Shown: positions 7,852 through 17,272, counted from the first letter of the stretch. The stretch is 64,000 nucleotides of DNA from UBA1351 sp964563505 (GCA_964563505.1 CAZLXW010000001.1:1-64000); one strand, 5' to 3'. Notes: a model not told the origin generated them from the letters alone. Made by a program: numbers and translations.

Positions 7852-9792
7852 TCAAAATTCTCCATGTTCTGCCAACACTTGTTCAACAAACACATTTACA
7901 ATTTCAGAATCAAAGTGTGTTCCTGAACATTTCTTCAACTCTCTAATAGCCTCTTCCTTGCTCAACTCCTTTCGATAACTTTTTTTGCTAGTCATTGCAT
8001 CATAAGCCTCTGCAACAGCTAATATTCTTGACTCAAGTTGAATTGCTTTTCCTTTAAGTCCATTTGGATACCCGCTTCCGTCCATTTTTTCATGATGATC
8101 AATAACTAACTGTGCTAATTCCGAAAATTCGTTTGTAGAACTCAACAGCCTCCAACCAATTTCAGAATGTCTCTCAATATCAATTCGTTCACTATTGGTT
8201 AAACTATCCGTCTTATTAAGTATTCTTTCATTTATTCCTATTTTACCGATATCATGAATAAGTCCGACAGCTCTCAACTTTTTAACTGTTTCCTCATCTA
8301 ACTGCATTTTGGATGCAATAGCAAAGCAAATCTGACTAACTGTGTTTGAATGTTGCTTCTCTCCCTGGCTTTTGTCGAATAAACTGTTTAATATGAGCTC
8401 GATTGTTTTACTCCGTATACTAAGACGTTCATTCAACTTGTGTTTATACATTATATTTTCTGCATTTGCACAAACAGCTGAGATTAGTTGACTGCTCGTT
8501 TCTTTCGTATCACAACCATAAGAAATGGATAAAGCAATATTTGAAACAATTTCTTTCGATGTCATCTTTTTTATATGATTTGCAATTTTTTCACTTTCAT
8601 GTAGGGATGTTTTCGGAAGTACAAGAACAAATTCATCGCCTCCAATTCTAGCAACAAGATCATTTTCCCGACACACTTTCTTAATTGTTTCTGCTGTCTT
8701 TTTAATAAGCACATCGCCTAAGTCATGACCAAATGAGTCGTTTACTAATTTTAAACCATTCACATCAAACATAATAACAGACAAAGGAAGATTCTCATTT
8801 CTATCGAGGCACTTTAGCTTTCGTTCATAATATCTTCGATTATGTATTCCTGTAAGATGGTCATGATTACTTAAATATAATAACTGTTCTTCATTCTGCT
8901 TGTGTTCAGAAATATCTTGCGCTGCGCCCCAAAGGGAAATAACCTTACCCTTCTGATTTTTTTGAGCCTCTCCTCGTACCCATATCCAGCCATTACTTCC
9001 ATCACGTTTTAAGGTCTCCAATTCGAGTTCATATGACCGCCCAGTAGCCATAATCTCTTCTATAGCCGCAGATAATTTTTCCCAACTCTCCGGAACAAAT
9101 AACTTCATGTGCTCTTCATAATCTGGCGGAGGATTTGTTGGATCAAAACCAAATATTTTATAAAGTTCTTCTGACCATACAATTTTACCTGTGATTACAT
9201 TCATTCTCCATGTTCCCAAACGAGCAATTCGCTGTGATGCCAATAAATCTTTCATATTTTGCTGAAGTTGAGCTTCGACTTTTTTGCGTTTACTTATATC
9301 ACTTAAAACCAATCGGCAAAAAGGGACCTGCCCTTCCATTTCAACAGTTGCTTTCAACTGCCCCCAAAATGTAGTACCATCCGTTTTTATCATTCTCAAT
9401 TCGCATTCTTGGGATTTCATCGTTTTAAACATATGTTTTCTATGTCTATAATAAATGCCTCGATCTTCTTTGAAAATATATTGACTTAATCGCTTATTAA
9501 TGATACTCTGCCTTGGATATTCAAGCATATTTGCTGCAGTCAAATTTGATTCCACGATAAAACCTTTTTCTGATAAAATTAGATAGCCCACAGGTGCCAA
9601 ATCATAAATATCATAATATTTAGCTTTTATGTTCTCCAGTTCAATTTGGTTTTTTTGAAGTTCATAAACAATCAACTTTACTTCTTCAAAGGATAATTCT
9701 TCTAATTTTATATTCGTAAAATTCATGTCTTTTTTTTCTGTCACATCGCTGGGATGATTAGCCTGCGTACTCAATTCACTCTTTTTTCTCAT
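7852..9792 (-). CDS. PAS-PAS-GGDEF-HD-GYP c-di-GMP turnover protein
   Basis: A 646-residue cytoplasmic signalling protein. After a polar N-terminus it has PAS1 (about 50-165; YDLAPVGYLILSEKGFIVES) and PAS2 (about 180-295; SQRIARLGTWRMNVITGKI). GGDEF follows at about 300-460 with NHDHLTGIHNRRYYE and an intact RIGGDEFVLVLPK loop. The C-terminal HD-GYP phosphodiesterase (about 470-640) has GLIHDIGKIGINE, RHSEIGWRLL and HHEKMDGSGYPNGLKG, with its metal and GYP residues intact. It could therefore both make and degrade c-di-GMP. The open frame begins at a TTG (9810), but ATG 9792 has AGGGAGGGCGCC ahead of it. Its promoter lies at 9834-9862. No transmembrane segments are seen. Confidence 0.88.
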   Translation of the reverse strand: MRKKSELSTQANHPSDVTEKKDMNFTNIKLEELSFEEVKLIVYELQKNQIELENIKAKYYDIYDLAPVGYLILSEKGFIVESNLTAANMLEYPRQSIINKRLSQYIFKEDRGIYYRHRKHMFKTMKSQECELRMIKTDGTTFWGQLKATVEMEGQVPFCRLVLSDISKRKKVEAQLQQNMKDLLASQRIARLGTWRMNVITGKIVWSEELYKIFGFDPTNPPPDYEEHMKLFVPESWEKLSAAIEEIMATGRSYELELETLKRDGSNGWIWVRGEAQKNQKGKVISLWGAAQDISEHKQNEEQLLYLSNHDHLTGIHNRRYYERKLKCLDRNENLPLSVIMFDVNGLKLVNDSFGHDLGDVLIKKTAETIKKVCRENDLVARIGGDEFVLVLPKTSLHESEKIANHIKKMTSKEIVSNIALSISYGCDTKETSSQLISAVCANAENIMYKHKLNERLSIRSKTIELILNSLFDKSQGEKQHSNTVSQICFAIASKMQLDEETVKKLRAVGLIHDIGKIGINERILNKTDSLTNSERIDIERHSEIGWRLLSSTNEFSELAQLVIDHHEKMDGSGYPNGLKGKAIQLESRILAVAEAYDAMTSKKSYRKELSKEEAIRELKKCSGTHFDSEIVNVFVEQVLAEHGEF

Positions 9793-9833
9793 GGCGCCCT
9801 CCCTTAACAATATGAATCAATATCTTTATTATT

Positions 9834-9862
9834 ATTATATTCCTAAATTTTCAAATAATCAA
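9834..9862 (-). promoter_or_regulatory. Promoter of the PAS-GGDEF-HD-GYP gene
   Basis: Minus-strand TTGATT (9857-9862) and TATAAT (9834-9839) are separated by 17 bp, about 40 bp upstream of the ATG at 9792. Confidence 0.6.
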
Positions 9863-9870
9863 ATACTATA

Positions 9871-9910
9871 AAGAAGCAACAATAACCTAGATGGGTCATT
9901 GTTGCTTCTT
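9871..9910 (-). terminator. Terminator of the LacI/GH13_18 operon
   Basis: Perfect 13-bp arms, AAGAAGCAACAAT at 9871-9883 and its complement at 9898-9910, form a hairpin whose loop adds a few more pairs (ACC/GGT). It begins about 20 bp after the GH13_18 stop. The downstream U tract on the minus strand is short (TTTATAG). Confidence 0.75.
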
Positions 9911-9929
9911 ATGAATAGATAACTTAAGT

Positions 9930-11612
9930 TTAAATCTTAACCCATAATACTTCATATGGTTTTATCTTTCTACTTCCGTCAAAGAACTTCTCCGTGATTA
10001 AATCTCTTCCTTGGTATTTGGATAATTTTTCACTGAGTATTTCACGCTTAGAAACGTTCACGATAACTAAGACAGGATTTTCTTCTCCTCGTATTATGGT
10101 AAATAACTCGGGCTCACTTTCAACAATCTTTTGAATAGACATGGGAGAAAATGCTGTTTGCTGTTTTCTAACTTCAAGTAAGCTTTTAAATTTTTTAAGA
10201 ACCTGACTTCTTCGACTCAGAGTATTTAGTTGATCTTCGAGGTCATTCAATTGCAGCTTTTCTCGGTTAATCCTTCTGTTAATACCTGAAGATTCAAGAC
10301 CTCGTTCATCATTGGATGAACCAAGCAAACTGTGAATGTAGATTCCCGGAACGCCTTGTAAAGCTAATAAAATACTTTGAGATGCTATAAATTTGTCAAT
10401 ATGTTGCCCCTCAGTCATTCCTTCCACCTTAAGAGCATCCATGTAGTTAATGTTTAATTCATAGGCCGATTTTGTTCCGTCCGGATTGTATTTATAACCG
10501 ATTCTTCCACCATTACTTAATGCTTGATTGACCATAAGCTCTTTTTCTTCTTCTGACAAAACGCCTTCTGTGGGACGCATCCCAATCCCATCATGGGATG
10601 CTAAGAAATTAAAAAAGGTAGTTTGATTACTTGGTGGCTGAATACTTGCTAACCAACGCATCATTTTTGTTACATCTTCTCTTATAAAACTATAAAGCGT
10701 TAGAGGCGGTAATGGAAATTGATATACCATATGTGCTTCATCATAACCATTTCCAAAATAACTAATATTATCACTATGGGGTACATTTGTTTCTGTAATC
10801 AACTTCACATCACCAAAGCATAGATCAAATATCTGGCGGTACAACTTAATCAGATTATGGGTCTGCTTTAGGTGCATACAAGTTGTTCCAGAACGTTTAC
10901 ATGCAAAGCCAATAGCATCTAATCGTATATATTTTGCACCATGATCTCCATAGTTTAAGAGGACCTTTGCTATTTCAACAACAAGATCCACTGAAGCATA
11001 GTTAAGATCAATCTGATCTTCGCTAAAGGTTGTCCATAATTCTTTGGGACCATTGATAGTTTCATATGTATGAAACAATGGCAATGCACGTGGACGAATT
11101 ACTTGTGATATATCAAAGTTATCTTCTTTTTCTGTAAAAAATTGAGTATAAGGCTCGATACCCTGCTGGTAATTTTTAAACCATTGACTTTCTTTTGATA
11201 TGTGATTAATGACTGCATCTAGCATGAGGTCGAAGTCTTGACTAATGGCATCAATATCTTTCCAATCGCCTAATTTTTCATCAATCTTTAGATAATCAAC
11301 CACTGAAAACCCATCATCGGATGTATATGGATAAATCGGCAACAAGTGTATGGCAGATATAAATCCTTTTAGGTAATTCTGTGCAAAATATTTCAATGTT
11401 TTTAACGGCTTTTCATGACCTGTATAGATAGAGTCTCCATAGGTTATTAAAATAACCTCATGCTCATCGTATGGTTTACTCAACTGCTTATTTTTTTTCA
11501 AATAAGGTCGAATAAGTTCAAATAACCGTTCTCCTAAATGTTCAAAATCATTCGGAAAACTTTCTTTAAGTAGCTCTTCACTAATATAATCTCGCCATCT
11601 GTTTGTCTGCAT
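9930..11612 (-). CDS. GH13 subfamily 18 phosphorylase (sucrose/glucosylglycerate phosphorylase type)
   Basis: A cytoplasmic retaining alpha-glucoside phosphorylase of about 560 residues. The GH13 barrel motifs appear in order: AIHLLPIYPYTSDDGFSVVD, DAVINHISKESQWF, the nucleophile Asp in YIRLDAIGF, the acid/base Glu in LITETNVPHSDN, and FLASHDGIGMRP. As I recall the subfamily, sucrose phosphorylases carry THDGIG there, while ASHDGIG-RP is seen in sucrose 6'-phosphate and glucosylglycerate phosphorylases; the length also resembles E. coli YcjM. Glucosylglycerate (releasing glucose 1-phosphate and glycerate) is therefore a reasonable guess, not proven. The open frame extends into the permease, but ATG 11612 overlaps the permease stop (TAATG) and has AAAGGATA before it. 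It is the last gene of the LacI-GT4-ABC operon. Confidence 0.85.
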   Translation of the reverse strand: MQTNRWRDYISEELLKESFPNDFEHLGERLFELIRPYLKKNKQLSKPYDEHEVILITYGDSIYTGHEKPLKTLKYFAQNYLKGFISAIHLLPIYPYTSDDGFSVVDYLKIDEKLGDWKDIDAISQDFDLMLDAVINHISKESQWFKNYQQGIEPYTQFFTEKEDNFDISQVIRPRALPLFHTYETINGPKELWTTFSEDQIDLNYASVDLVVEIAKVLLNYGDHGAKYIRLDAIGFACKRSGTTCMHLKQTHNLIKLYRQIFDLCFGDVKLITETNVPHSDNISYFGNGYDEAHMVYQFPLPPLTLYSFIREDVTKMMRWLASIQPPSNQTTFFNFLASHDGIGMRPTEGVLSEEEKELMVNQALSNGGRIGYKYNPDGTKSAYELNINYMDALKVEGMTEGQHIDKFIASQSILLALQGVPGIYIHSLLGSSNDERGLESSGINRRINREKLQLNDLEDQLNTLSRRSQVLKKFKSLLEVRKQQTAFSPMSIQKIVESEPELFTIIRGEENPVLVIVNVSKREILSEKLSKYQGRDLITEKFFDGSRKIKPYEVLWVKI

Positions 11613-12436
11613 TATCCTTTTACCGCTCCTTCCATAATACCTTTTACAAAGTACCTTTGGGACCCGATAAAGATAACAAGTACCGGAAGAATCGATAAGA
11701 CTGTTGCTGCAAGAATGAGCGTCCATTGATTAACATCCGTTGCATTCGCCATTTTCGCTTGCTTTAAGGGTAATGTAAACTTTTCATTCGAACGAAGCAA
11801 AACTAATGGCATTGTGAATGCATTCCAATTGCCTACAAAATTTATCAAAGCTACAGTCACTAGTGCTGGTGTTGATAATGGAACGATAACTTTTGGAATC
11901 AAACCAAACTCACCCACTCCATCAATTCTCGCTGCTTCAATAAGGTCATTGGGAATATCATCAATATATTGCTTCATAAAGAAAATAGTAAAAGCATTGG
12001 CTGCAAAGGGAAATATTATGGCGGATAATGTATCATATAATCCTAATTTAACAATCATAAAGTACAGGGGTAAGAGTAAAACAGCCGGTGGAACAATTAA
12101 AACACTAACAATAAGTGCTAAAATAATCTTGCCTCCCGGAATCTTTTTCTTTGAGAGGATAAATCCGGCCAATGTTCCTGTAATCATATTTAATACGGTT
12201 GTCGATATGGTTACAATCATAGAATTTTGAAAAGCTTTATTAAATCCTAATTGCGTCCATGCAGTACTATAATTGCCAAAAATGATTTCTTTCGGAAACA
12301 TAGTTGGCGGCACAAGATTAAACTCAAAATTACTTTTGAAGCTTCCTGCCAATAACCAATAAAGCGGAATTAAGAATAAAGAAATCAAGCCAAACATAAT
12401 GACATAATTTAGGATCATCTTGCTATTTTTTTTCAT
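11612..12436 (-). CDS. Carbohydrate ABC transporter permease, MalG type
   Basis: A 274-residue inner-membrane subunit with about six hydrophobic segments, the first at about residues 10-30. The cytoplasmic EAA loop that docks the ATPase reads LIEAARIDGVGEFGLIPKVI. The C-terminal VKGIMEGAVKG is typical of MalG/CUT1 permeases. Its start overlaps the previous permease stop by 4 bp (ATGA at 12433-12436). It works with the permease at 12433-13341 and the lipoprotein at 13373-14740; no ATPase is encoded here, so a shared MsmK-type ATPase elsewhere is expected. Confidence 0.9.
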   Translation of the reverse strand: MKKNSKMILNYVIMFGLISLFLIPLYWLLAGSFKSNFEFNLVPPTMFPKEIIFGNYSTAWTQLGFNKAFQNSMIVTISTTVLNMITGTLAGFILSKKKIPGGKIILALIVSVLIVPPAVLLLPLYFMIVKLGLYDTLSAIIFPFAANAFTIFFMKQYIDDIPNDLIEAARIDGVGEFGLIPKVIVPLSTPALVTVALINFVGNWNAFTMPLVLLRSNEKFTLPLKQAKMANATDVNQWTLILAATVLSILPVLVIFIGSQRYFVKGIMEGAVKG

Positions 12437-13341
12437 TCTACTTTCCCCTTTCTCATAATAATCTTATTCTGTATAAGGATAACAATGACGGCAATAACGA
12501 ATAAAATATAACTCATTGCTGCTGCAGTTCCAAATCTTAAGTAACTAAAGGCTTCCTGATATATCAAAAAGGGTACTGTAACTGTGGAATTTCCGGGGCC
12601 TCCCCCTGTCATAACAAACACCTCTTGGAATATAGTTAATGCATCTCTTAAAAGTAAGACCATGATAACAATAGTAATTTTTGATAACAAAGGTATTGTA
12701 ATATTTCTAAACTTATCCAGCCAATTGGCTCCATCAATTTGTGCTGCTTCATACAAGCTTTTAGGAATGTTTTGCAAGCCTGCCAAATACAAGAGCATAA
12801 AATAACCCACTCTACGCCATATACTCATTAAGGCAATAACCGGCATTGCTAAACGCTCATTACCTAACCAGCTTATTCCTTGAATACCGAAAAATTCTAA
12901 CGTTGCATTGACAAAACCTGCCTCCGTATTAAACAGCGTCATAAATATAAGGCTTGAACTAATAACAGAAATGATGTAAGGCACGAATATTATGGTTCTA
13001 AAAAAATTCACACCTTTAAATTTCTGATTCACATAGATTGCCAATAACAAAGAAAACAATAATGTGAATGGAATAAAGATTATAGCAAAATATCCGGTAT
13101 TAACAATTGATTTAAAGAACAAATCATTATCTAAAACTTTTTGATAATTTTCAATCCCAACAAATACTCCCGGAATCTCATATAATGCAGAATTTTTTAT
13201 ATCAATCGCCTTGGTCGTTTTAAAACTAACTAAAAACGACCATATAACCGGATAAAAATTAAACATCAGCATAACAATTAATGCCGGGAGAAGGATTATA
13301 TACCCACTCACAATTGTTCTTACCTTCATCCTCATTTTCAT
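12433..13341 (-). CDS. Carbohydrate ABC transporter permease, MalF type
   Basis: A 302-residue permease with six predicted membrane segments and the EAA loop LYEAAQIDGANWLDKFRNIT. FVMTGGGPGNSTVTV near the C-terminus is a CUT1 MalF-type hallmark. The start at 13341 has GGAGAGGATGTA in front. It overlaps the downstream MalG-type gene and follows the binding-protein gene by 31 bp, with no hairpin between, unlike the other two sugar cassettes here. Confidence 0.9.
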   Translation of the reverse strand: MKMRMKVRTIVSGYIILLPALIVMLMFNFYPVIWSFLVSFKTTKAIDIKNSALYEIPGVFVGIENYQKVLDNDLFFKSIVNTGYFAIIFIPFTLLFSLLLAIYVNQKFKGVNFFRTIIFVPYIISVISSSLIFMTLFNTEAGFVNATLEFFGIQGISWLGNERLAMPVIALMSIWRRVGYFMLLYLAGLQNIPKSLYEAAQIDGANWLDKFRNITIPLLSKITIVIMVLLLRDALTIFQEVFVMTGGGPGNSTVTVPFLIYQEAFSYLRFGTAAAMSYILFVIAVIVILIQNKIIMRKGKVE

Positions 13342-13372
13342 TACATCCTCTCCTTCCCCCGTGGTTTAATCT

Positions 13373-14740
13373 TTAATCAAACGTCCTAAGAATAGGGTTA
13401 CCGTTTTCTTCAATGGATTGGGCAGCTTCTTCCGGTGTTGTTGCTCCTGATGCTAATTTATTTAGCTCAACAGTAATGACTTCTGTGGCAAGTTGATTAT
13501 ATGCAGGCGTTGGAAATGAGTCAATAATATATTCCAAACCTTCAATAAAAACTAAGAATTCCGGGTTATCTTGGAAAAAGTCTGAATCCGCCATATCTGT
13601 TCGCATCGGAACACGGTAAGGATAATAAGCATCGGTAGCTTCATCATACTCTCCTTGCATAATAATTTCTTGGGCTTCCGGTGTTTGAAGATATCCAATT
13701 AAGGCCATTGCTGCATCAAATTTTACACCATCTAAATTAACAGGTATGGACAGACCATAGGGTCCACCATCTGCATAACGTCCATCAGGACCTGCCGGCA
13801 TTAAACCTGTTCCTACTTCAAATAAATTACCGCTTTTCCATATATCGGTCACCCCCCATGGCCCTTGAAATTCCATGGCGATTTTACTGTTCCTAAAATC
13901 TTCCATAACATTTCCGCCATTTTTTTCAGCTGCACCTTCATATTTCAATGCAAAGTCTTGATATACTTGAAGGCCTTTGATTCCTTCTGGCGTATTAATG
14001 GCAACAACTTCTTTTCCGTCAACGATTTCTGTAAATTCTCCACCATAAGATTTGATAATCGGAGTACTCATCCATATGGCATCATTTCCTTGCTGTCCGG
14101 CCATGCCCAAACCAATTGCATCTGTATTTGCTTCTATTTGTTCGCTAAATTCCATAAGTTCATCCCAAGTTTTGGGTGGCTGTTCAGGATCTAATCCAGC
14201 TGCTTCGAATAAGTCTTTGTTATAAATAAGTTCAATGGTATGTCCTATCCAAGGAGCTCCATATAATTTTCCATCTGTCTTGAAAAAATCAACGAGTGTC
14301 GGATAGAAGATTTCTTTATATTCACCTTCCCTTGAACTTAAATCTAACAACAAACCTTCCGCTGCAATCGTTTTTACAGGTTTCACCGCTAATTGAATAA
14401 CCTCCGGCGCTGCATCATTAAGCAAACTAGTAATCGTTTGTTGTTCATCTCCACCGGTGATCATAGTCACTGTAATATTTGGGTTCTGAAGCATAAACTC
14501 ATCAATGGCAACCTGAATATTTTTTCCTCGACCGGATTCAATATCCCATGCAATTTGGAAATTAATATTGACCGCTTCCGTCACTTCGTCCACTTGCATT
14601 GGTTCATCCTCCGTTGACGAGGCATCACTTTGTGAATCCATATCTTGTGATTCTGTTGTTTCCGTGTCGTTACTACATCCTACCACGACTAAACTCATTA
14701 CAAGTACCACCATAAGAACAATTTTCAACATGCTTTTCAT
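13373..14740 (-). CDS. Extracellular sugar-binding lipoprotein (family 1 SBP)
   Basis: A 455-residue lipoprotein. The signal peptide (MKSMLKIVLMVVLVMSLVVV) ends in a VVGC lipobox with Cys22, followed by an acidic Ser/Thr/Asp/Glu-rich linker to about residue 55. The rest is a family 1 solute-binding fold: INFQIAWDIESGRGKN, the hinge-side GKLYGAPWIGHTIELIYNKD, and KIAMEFQGPWGVTDIW. It delivers substrate to the permeases encoded just downstream. GGAGGAAAGTGT precedes the ATG. The ligand is unknown; the operon suggests a compatible-solute-like glucoside or a small oligosaccharide. Confidence 0.9.
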   Translation of the reverse strand: MKSMLKIVLMVVLVMSLVVVGCSNDTETTESQDMDSQSDASSTEDEPMQVDEVTEAVNINFQIAWDIESGRGKNIQVAIDEFMLQNPNITVTMITGGDEQQTITSLLNDAAPEVIQLAVKPVKTIAAEGLLLDLSSREGEYKEIFYPTLVDFFKTDGKLYGAPWIGHTIELIYNKDLFEAAGLDPEQPPKTWDELMEFSEQIEANTDAIGLGMAGQQGNDAIWMSTPIIKSYGGEFTEIVDGKEVVAINTPEGIKGLQVYQDFALKYEGAAEKNGGNVMEDFRNSKIAMEFQGPWGVTDIWKSGNLFEVGTGLMPAGPDGRYADGGPYGLSIPVNLDGVKFDAAMALIGYLQTPEAQEIIMQGEYDEATDAYYPYRVPMRTDMADSDFFQDNPEFLVFIEGLEYIIDSFPTPAYNQLATEVITVELNKLASGATTPEEAAQSIEENGNPILRTFD

Positions 14741-14786
14741 ACACTTTCCTCCTAATTATTATTAATATTTTGATGAATAAGGGACC

Positions 14787-16133
14787 TTAATTTTTCTTGC
14801 CGATAAGTTCATTCAGCAATTGGTACAATTTTTTATATGAAAACTCACGTAAACATATATCATAGTTTCTTTTTGTCATTGCTTCATATTCTTTAGACGA
14901 TGTTAGTATTTCTAGTGCTTTTTCTGCAACATGGATACTGATGTCTTCTGTAACTATTGCCAGCTTCTGCTGATCAAGTTCATGATAATCTCCAAAAGAA
15001 ATTGCTGATAAGCCAAAATGTTTCAAATAACTTTTATAAACAGGATATTCATAAATCAAGAATGGTTTATTCGCATATACTGCCTCAAGAAGTTGATTTC
15101 CAAATCCTTCAAGGAGACTTGGATACGATACAAGGTCGGCTAACTGATAAGCATCCCACAGGGAAAATATTTTTTCTCCGTAAATGCTTTTCCGCTCAAA
15201 ATCAATGCGATGACTAACATCCAATATATCCACCTGCTCATTTAATGCTAGTGCCTTAAGCTTCTGATAATATTCCTCATCCTCATTTAATCCAACAGTC
15301 ACAAGGACTATTCGTGATTCCGGTGTTATCTCTTCTCCATTATATAGTTTTTTTCCAATATAGTTGGGTAAACGTTCATTCATATAATGCATGCTACGAA
15401 GCGTTAATTCTATGCCCTTTCTGGCAACAATTCTTGTTCCTTGAAGTAAGATAATATCTGTTTTCTTTAAAGCTAGTTCTTGGCGTATCTTACTGTTATA
15501 TCCATCTGCAAGCATCCAGTTTTGTTCAAAATCAAACACATTCGGAACGATAACTGCCTTAAGACCCTTTTTATCCATCATAGATTTTTGAGCCAAATTA
15601 TTGATGACCACATGACTTACGTTGTCATTTTGGGGTGGAAAATAATTTTCAAGAACTTCTTCTACCCACCGGTACTTTGGCTGACTATACAAATCTCTCT
15701 CCCAATAAAAATCATGATGGTGGGCAATCACTTTAATCCCTGTTTTTTCGACCACCTCACTCATTGCTTTTCCTGCGGCAATATTCCAGCCAAGAGACAG
15801 AATATTGTTAGGAATAATCATGTCTAAATGATAATCATCAATAAGTTGATGTAATTCTTGTTCGATTTCCTGAGCATAATTCAGGTAAATTGTTTTAATA
15901 TCGTCTTCTGAATATCCATCTTCTGCCTTTCTGTAAATATGGTTTACCAATAAAGTGTTTGTCGGATTTTGATAATGAAGCCCCTTCATATACAATACAT
16001 CTTCAATCTCCCCGCTTCCGGCGATATACCATACAGTGTGTCCTAGTTTTTCAAGAATATATTTCCATTTTTCCATTTCAAGGGATACTCCGTCTGTTTC
16101 ACCTACTCTAAAATGAATGAGTCCAATATTCAT
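14787..16133 (-). CDS. GT4-family retaining glycosyltransferase
   Basis: A 448-residue cytoplasmic GT-B glycosyltransferase. The N-terminal acceptor domain begins MNIGLIHFRVGETDGVSLEM; the middle holds AHHHDFYWERD, and the donor domain has LLQGTRIVARKGIELTLRSM and the E-X7-E motif in LLEGFGNQLLEAVYANKPFL. It resembles GT4 enzymes of the mannosylglucosylglycerate-synthase type, but I cannot confirm donor or acceptor. GGAGGTGAAACA marks the start at 16133. It is odd to find a synthase in an import/phosphorolysis operon: it lies between the LacI gene and the ABC transporter genes, and an element shared with the LacI gene lies just upstream. It may build the same solute the GH13_18 enzyme breaks down, or work on an imported acceptor. 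Confidence 0.8.
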   Translation of the reverse strand: MNIGLIHFRVGETDGVSLEMEKWKYILEKLGHTVWYIAGSGEIEDVLYMKGLHYQNPTNTLLVNHIYRKAEDGYSEDDIKTIYLNYAQEIEQELHQLIDDYHLDMIIPNNILSLGWNIAAGKAMSEVVEKTGIKVIAHHHDFYWERDLYSQPKYRWVEEVLENYFPPQNDNVSHVVINNLAQKSMMDKKGLKAVIVPNVFDFEQNWMLADGYNSKIRQELALKKTDIILLQGTRIVARKGIELTLRSMHYMNERLPNYIGKKLYNGEEITPESRIVLVTVGLNEDEEYYQKLKALALNEQVDILDVSHRIDFERKSIYGEKIFSLWDAYQLADLVSYPSLLEGFGNQLLEAVYANKPFLIYEYPVYKSYLKHFGLSAISFGDYHELDQQKLAIVTEDISIHVAEKALEILTSSKEYEAMTKRNYDICLREFSYKKLYQLLNELIGKKN

Positions 16134-16147
16134 TGTTTCACCTCCAC

Positions 16148-16169
16148 TTTTGTCTTACGTTGTCATTAT
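16148..16169 (-). promoter_or_regulatory. Copy 1 of a 22-nt element shared with the LacI promoter
   Basis: The element, containing TTGTCTTACGTTGTCATTAT on the plus strand, is 20/22 identical to 17202-17223. In both cases it ends just before the ribosome site of the downstream gene (GT4 here, lacI-type there). It includes two TTGTC units 10 bp apart. An operator for the LacI-family protein is the simplest reading; dyad symmetry is poor. Confidence 0.55.
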
Positions 16170-16182
16170 GTGATAAATTTTT

Positions 16183-17184
16183 TTAGGTCGACTCCCTTTC
16201 CACAAGATTATAGGGAATCAATACACTGCCTTCTACATCTTCAACGCCTTCAATAATTTTTATAAGCATAGTGATAACTTGAGACGCAAAGATATCAATG
16301 GGTTGATTAATTGAAGATAAACTAGGATAAAGATACTGTCCATGTTGAATATTATCAATGCCAAGAACAGCTACATCTTCAGGAATTCGAAGCCCCTTTT
16401 CCTGCACCGCCCGATACACACCCAAGGCTCTTTCATCGCCGGATACAAAGTAGGCCGATGGCTGCGCATTGTTTTCAATGTCTTGCGCAACCCTCTCATA
16501 TGCTTTTTTTGTTGAACTAATTCCATACTCTATTCTATAATCACTAATATCGGCTTCCTTCATAGCTTCCATAAAACCACGTGCTCTTTCTTGGCTTACT
16601 TTAAAACTACTGTCTCCCAATAAAAAGACTAAAGATCTATAGTTTTTATTAATTAAATATTCGCCTCCCATATATCCTGCATTGTAATTATTCAAATCAA
16701 CCCAATGGGTTTTTGTATAATTACTGCAATTTCCAAGTACGACATGTGGAATATTGTTTTTAATTAAAAAGTCAATCCGTTGATCTTCAAGTATATTATC
16801 CATAAGTATTGCTCCATCAGCCAACCCACTCGTCAAGAAAGAAAATCCATCTGTCTGATCGGTCATATGATCACTGGCACTTGATGGTGAGATGAGAACC
16901 TTATAATCCATCTCTTTTGCAATTCGCATAAATGCCGTTATTATCATGGTATGCCAAATGCCCCAGTATTCTCCGTGATGACGATCAATGAAGATAATAA
17001 TTGTACGTGTTTTTTGTTCTTTTAAACTTTTGGCAATAATATTGGGCCTGTAACCTTCTTTATGGACAACATCAAGGACTTTTTGTCGGGTTTCTTCTTT
17101 TACCTTATCACTGTTATTTAACACCCTTGAAACTGTTTTTAATGAAACACCACTTAGTTTTGCAATATCTTTCATGGATAACAT
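16183..17184 (-). CDS. LacI-family transcriptional regulator
   Basis: A 333-residue repressor-type protein. The N-terminal helix-turn-helix and hinge read MKDIAKLSGVSLKTVSRVLN then KEEGYRPNIIAKSLK without gaps (within residues 4-60; the first V of the hinge is VVHKEGYRP). A periplasmic-binding-protein-like sensor domain follows (YFVSGDERALGVYRAVQEKG, DVAVLGIDNIQHGQYLYPSL). The open frame extends to 17280, but ATG 17184 has CGGGAGTGAATACC ahead of it and gives family length. It has its own strong promoter (17222-17250) and heads the operon leading to GT4, the ABC genes and GH13_18; autoregulation is likely from the element at 17202-17223. Confidence 0.92.
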   Translation of the reverse strand: MLSMKDIAKLSGVSLKTVSRVLNNSDKVKEETRQKVLDVVHKEGYRPNIIAKSLKEQKTRTIIIFIDRHHGEYWGIWHTMIITAFMRIAKEMDYKVLISPSSASDHMTDQTDGFSFLTSGLADGAILMDNILEDQRIDFLIKNNIPHVVLGNCSNYTKTHWVDLNNYNAGYMGGEYLINKNYRSLVFLLGDSSFKVSQERARGFMEAMKEADISDYRIEYGISSTKKAYERVAQDIENNAQPSAYFVSGDERALGVYRAVQEKGLRIPEDVAVLGIDNIQHGQYLYPSLSSINQPIDIFASQVITMLIKIIEGVEDVEGSVLIPYNLVEREST

Positions 17185-17201
17185 GGTATTCACTCCCGTC
17201 T

Positions 17202-17252
17202 TTTTGTCTCTCGTTGTCATTATTGTACACCCATATTGACAAACCGTCAATA
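17202..17252 (-). promoter_or_regulatory. Strong LacI-gene promoter with two overlapping operator-like elements
   Basis: Minus-strand TTGACG (17245-17250) and TACAAT (17222-17227) are 17 bp apart. The -35 lies inside an inverted repeat with 7-bp arms (TATTGAC, 17234-17240; GTCAATA, 17246-17252; 5-bp spacer). The second copy of the shared 22-nt element (17202-17223) begins at the -10 and covers the start site. This arrangement suits strong but repressible transcription. Confidence 0.75.
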
Positions 17253-17272
17253 CTTTTAGGATATATTTATTA

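Noticed and set aside
11613..11726. N-terminal extension of the GH13_18 frame into the permease gene
   Set aside because: The extension is a shadow of the overlapping permease; ATG 11612 with its TAATG overlap and ribosome site is the start. The same reasoning removed extensions of GH30, EcfA, LacI, MarR and nadA.
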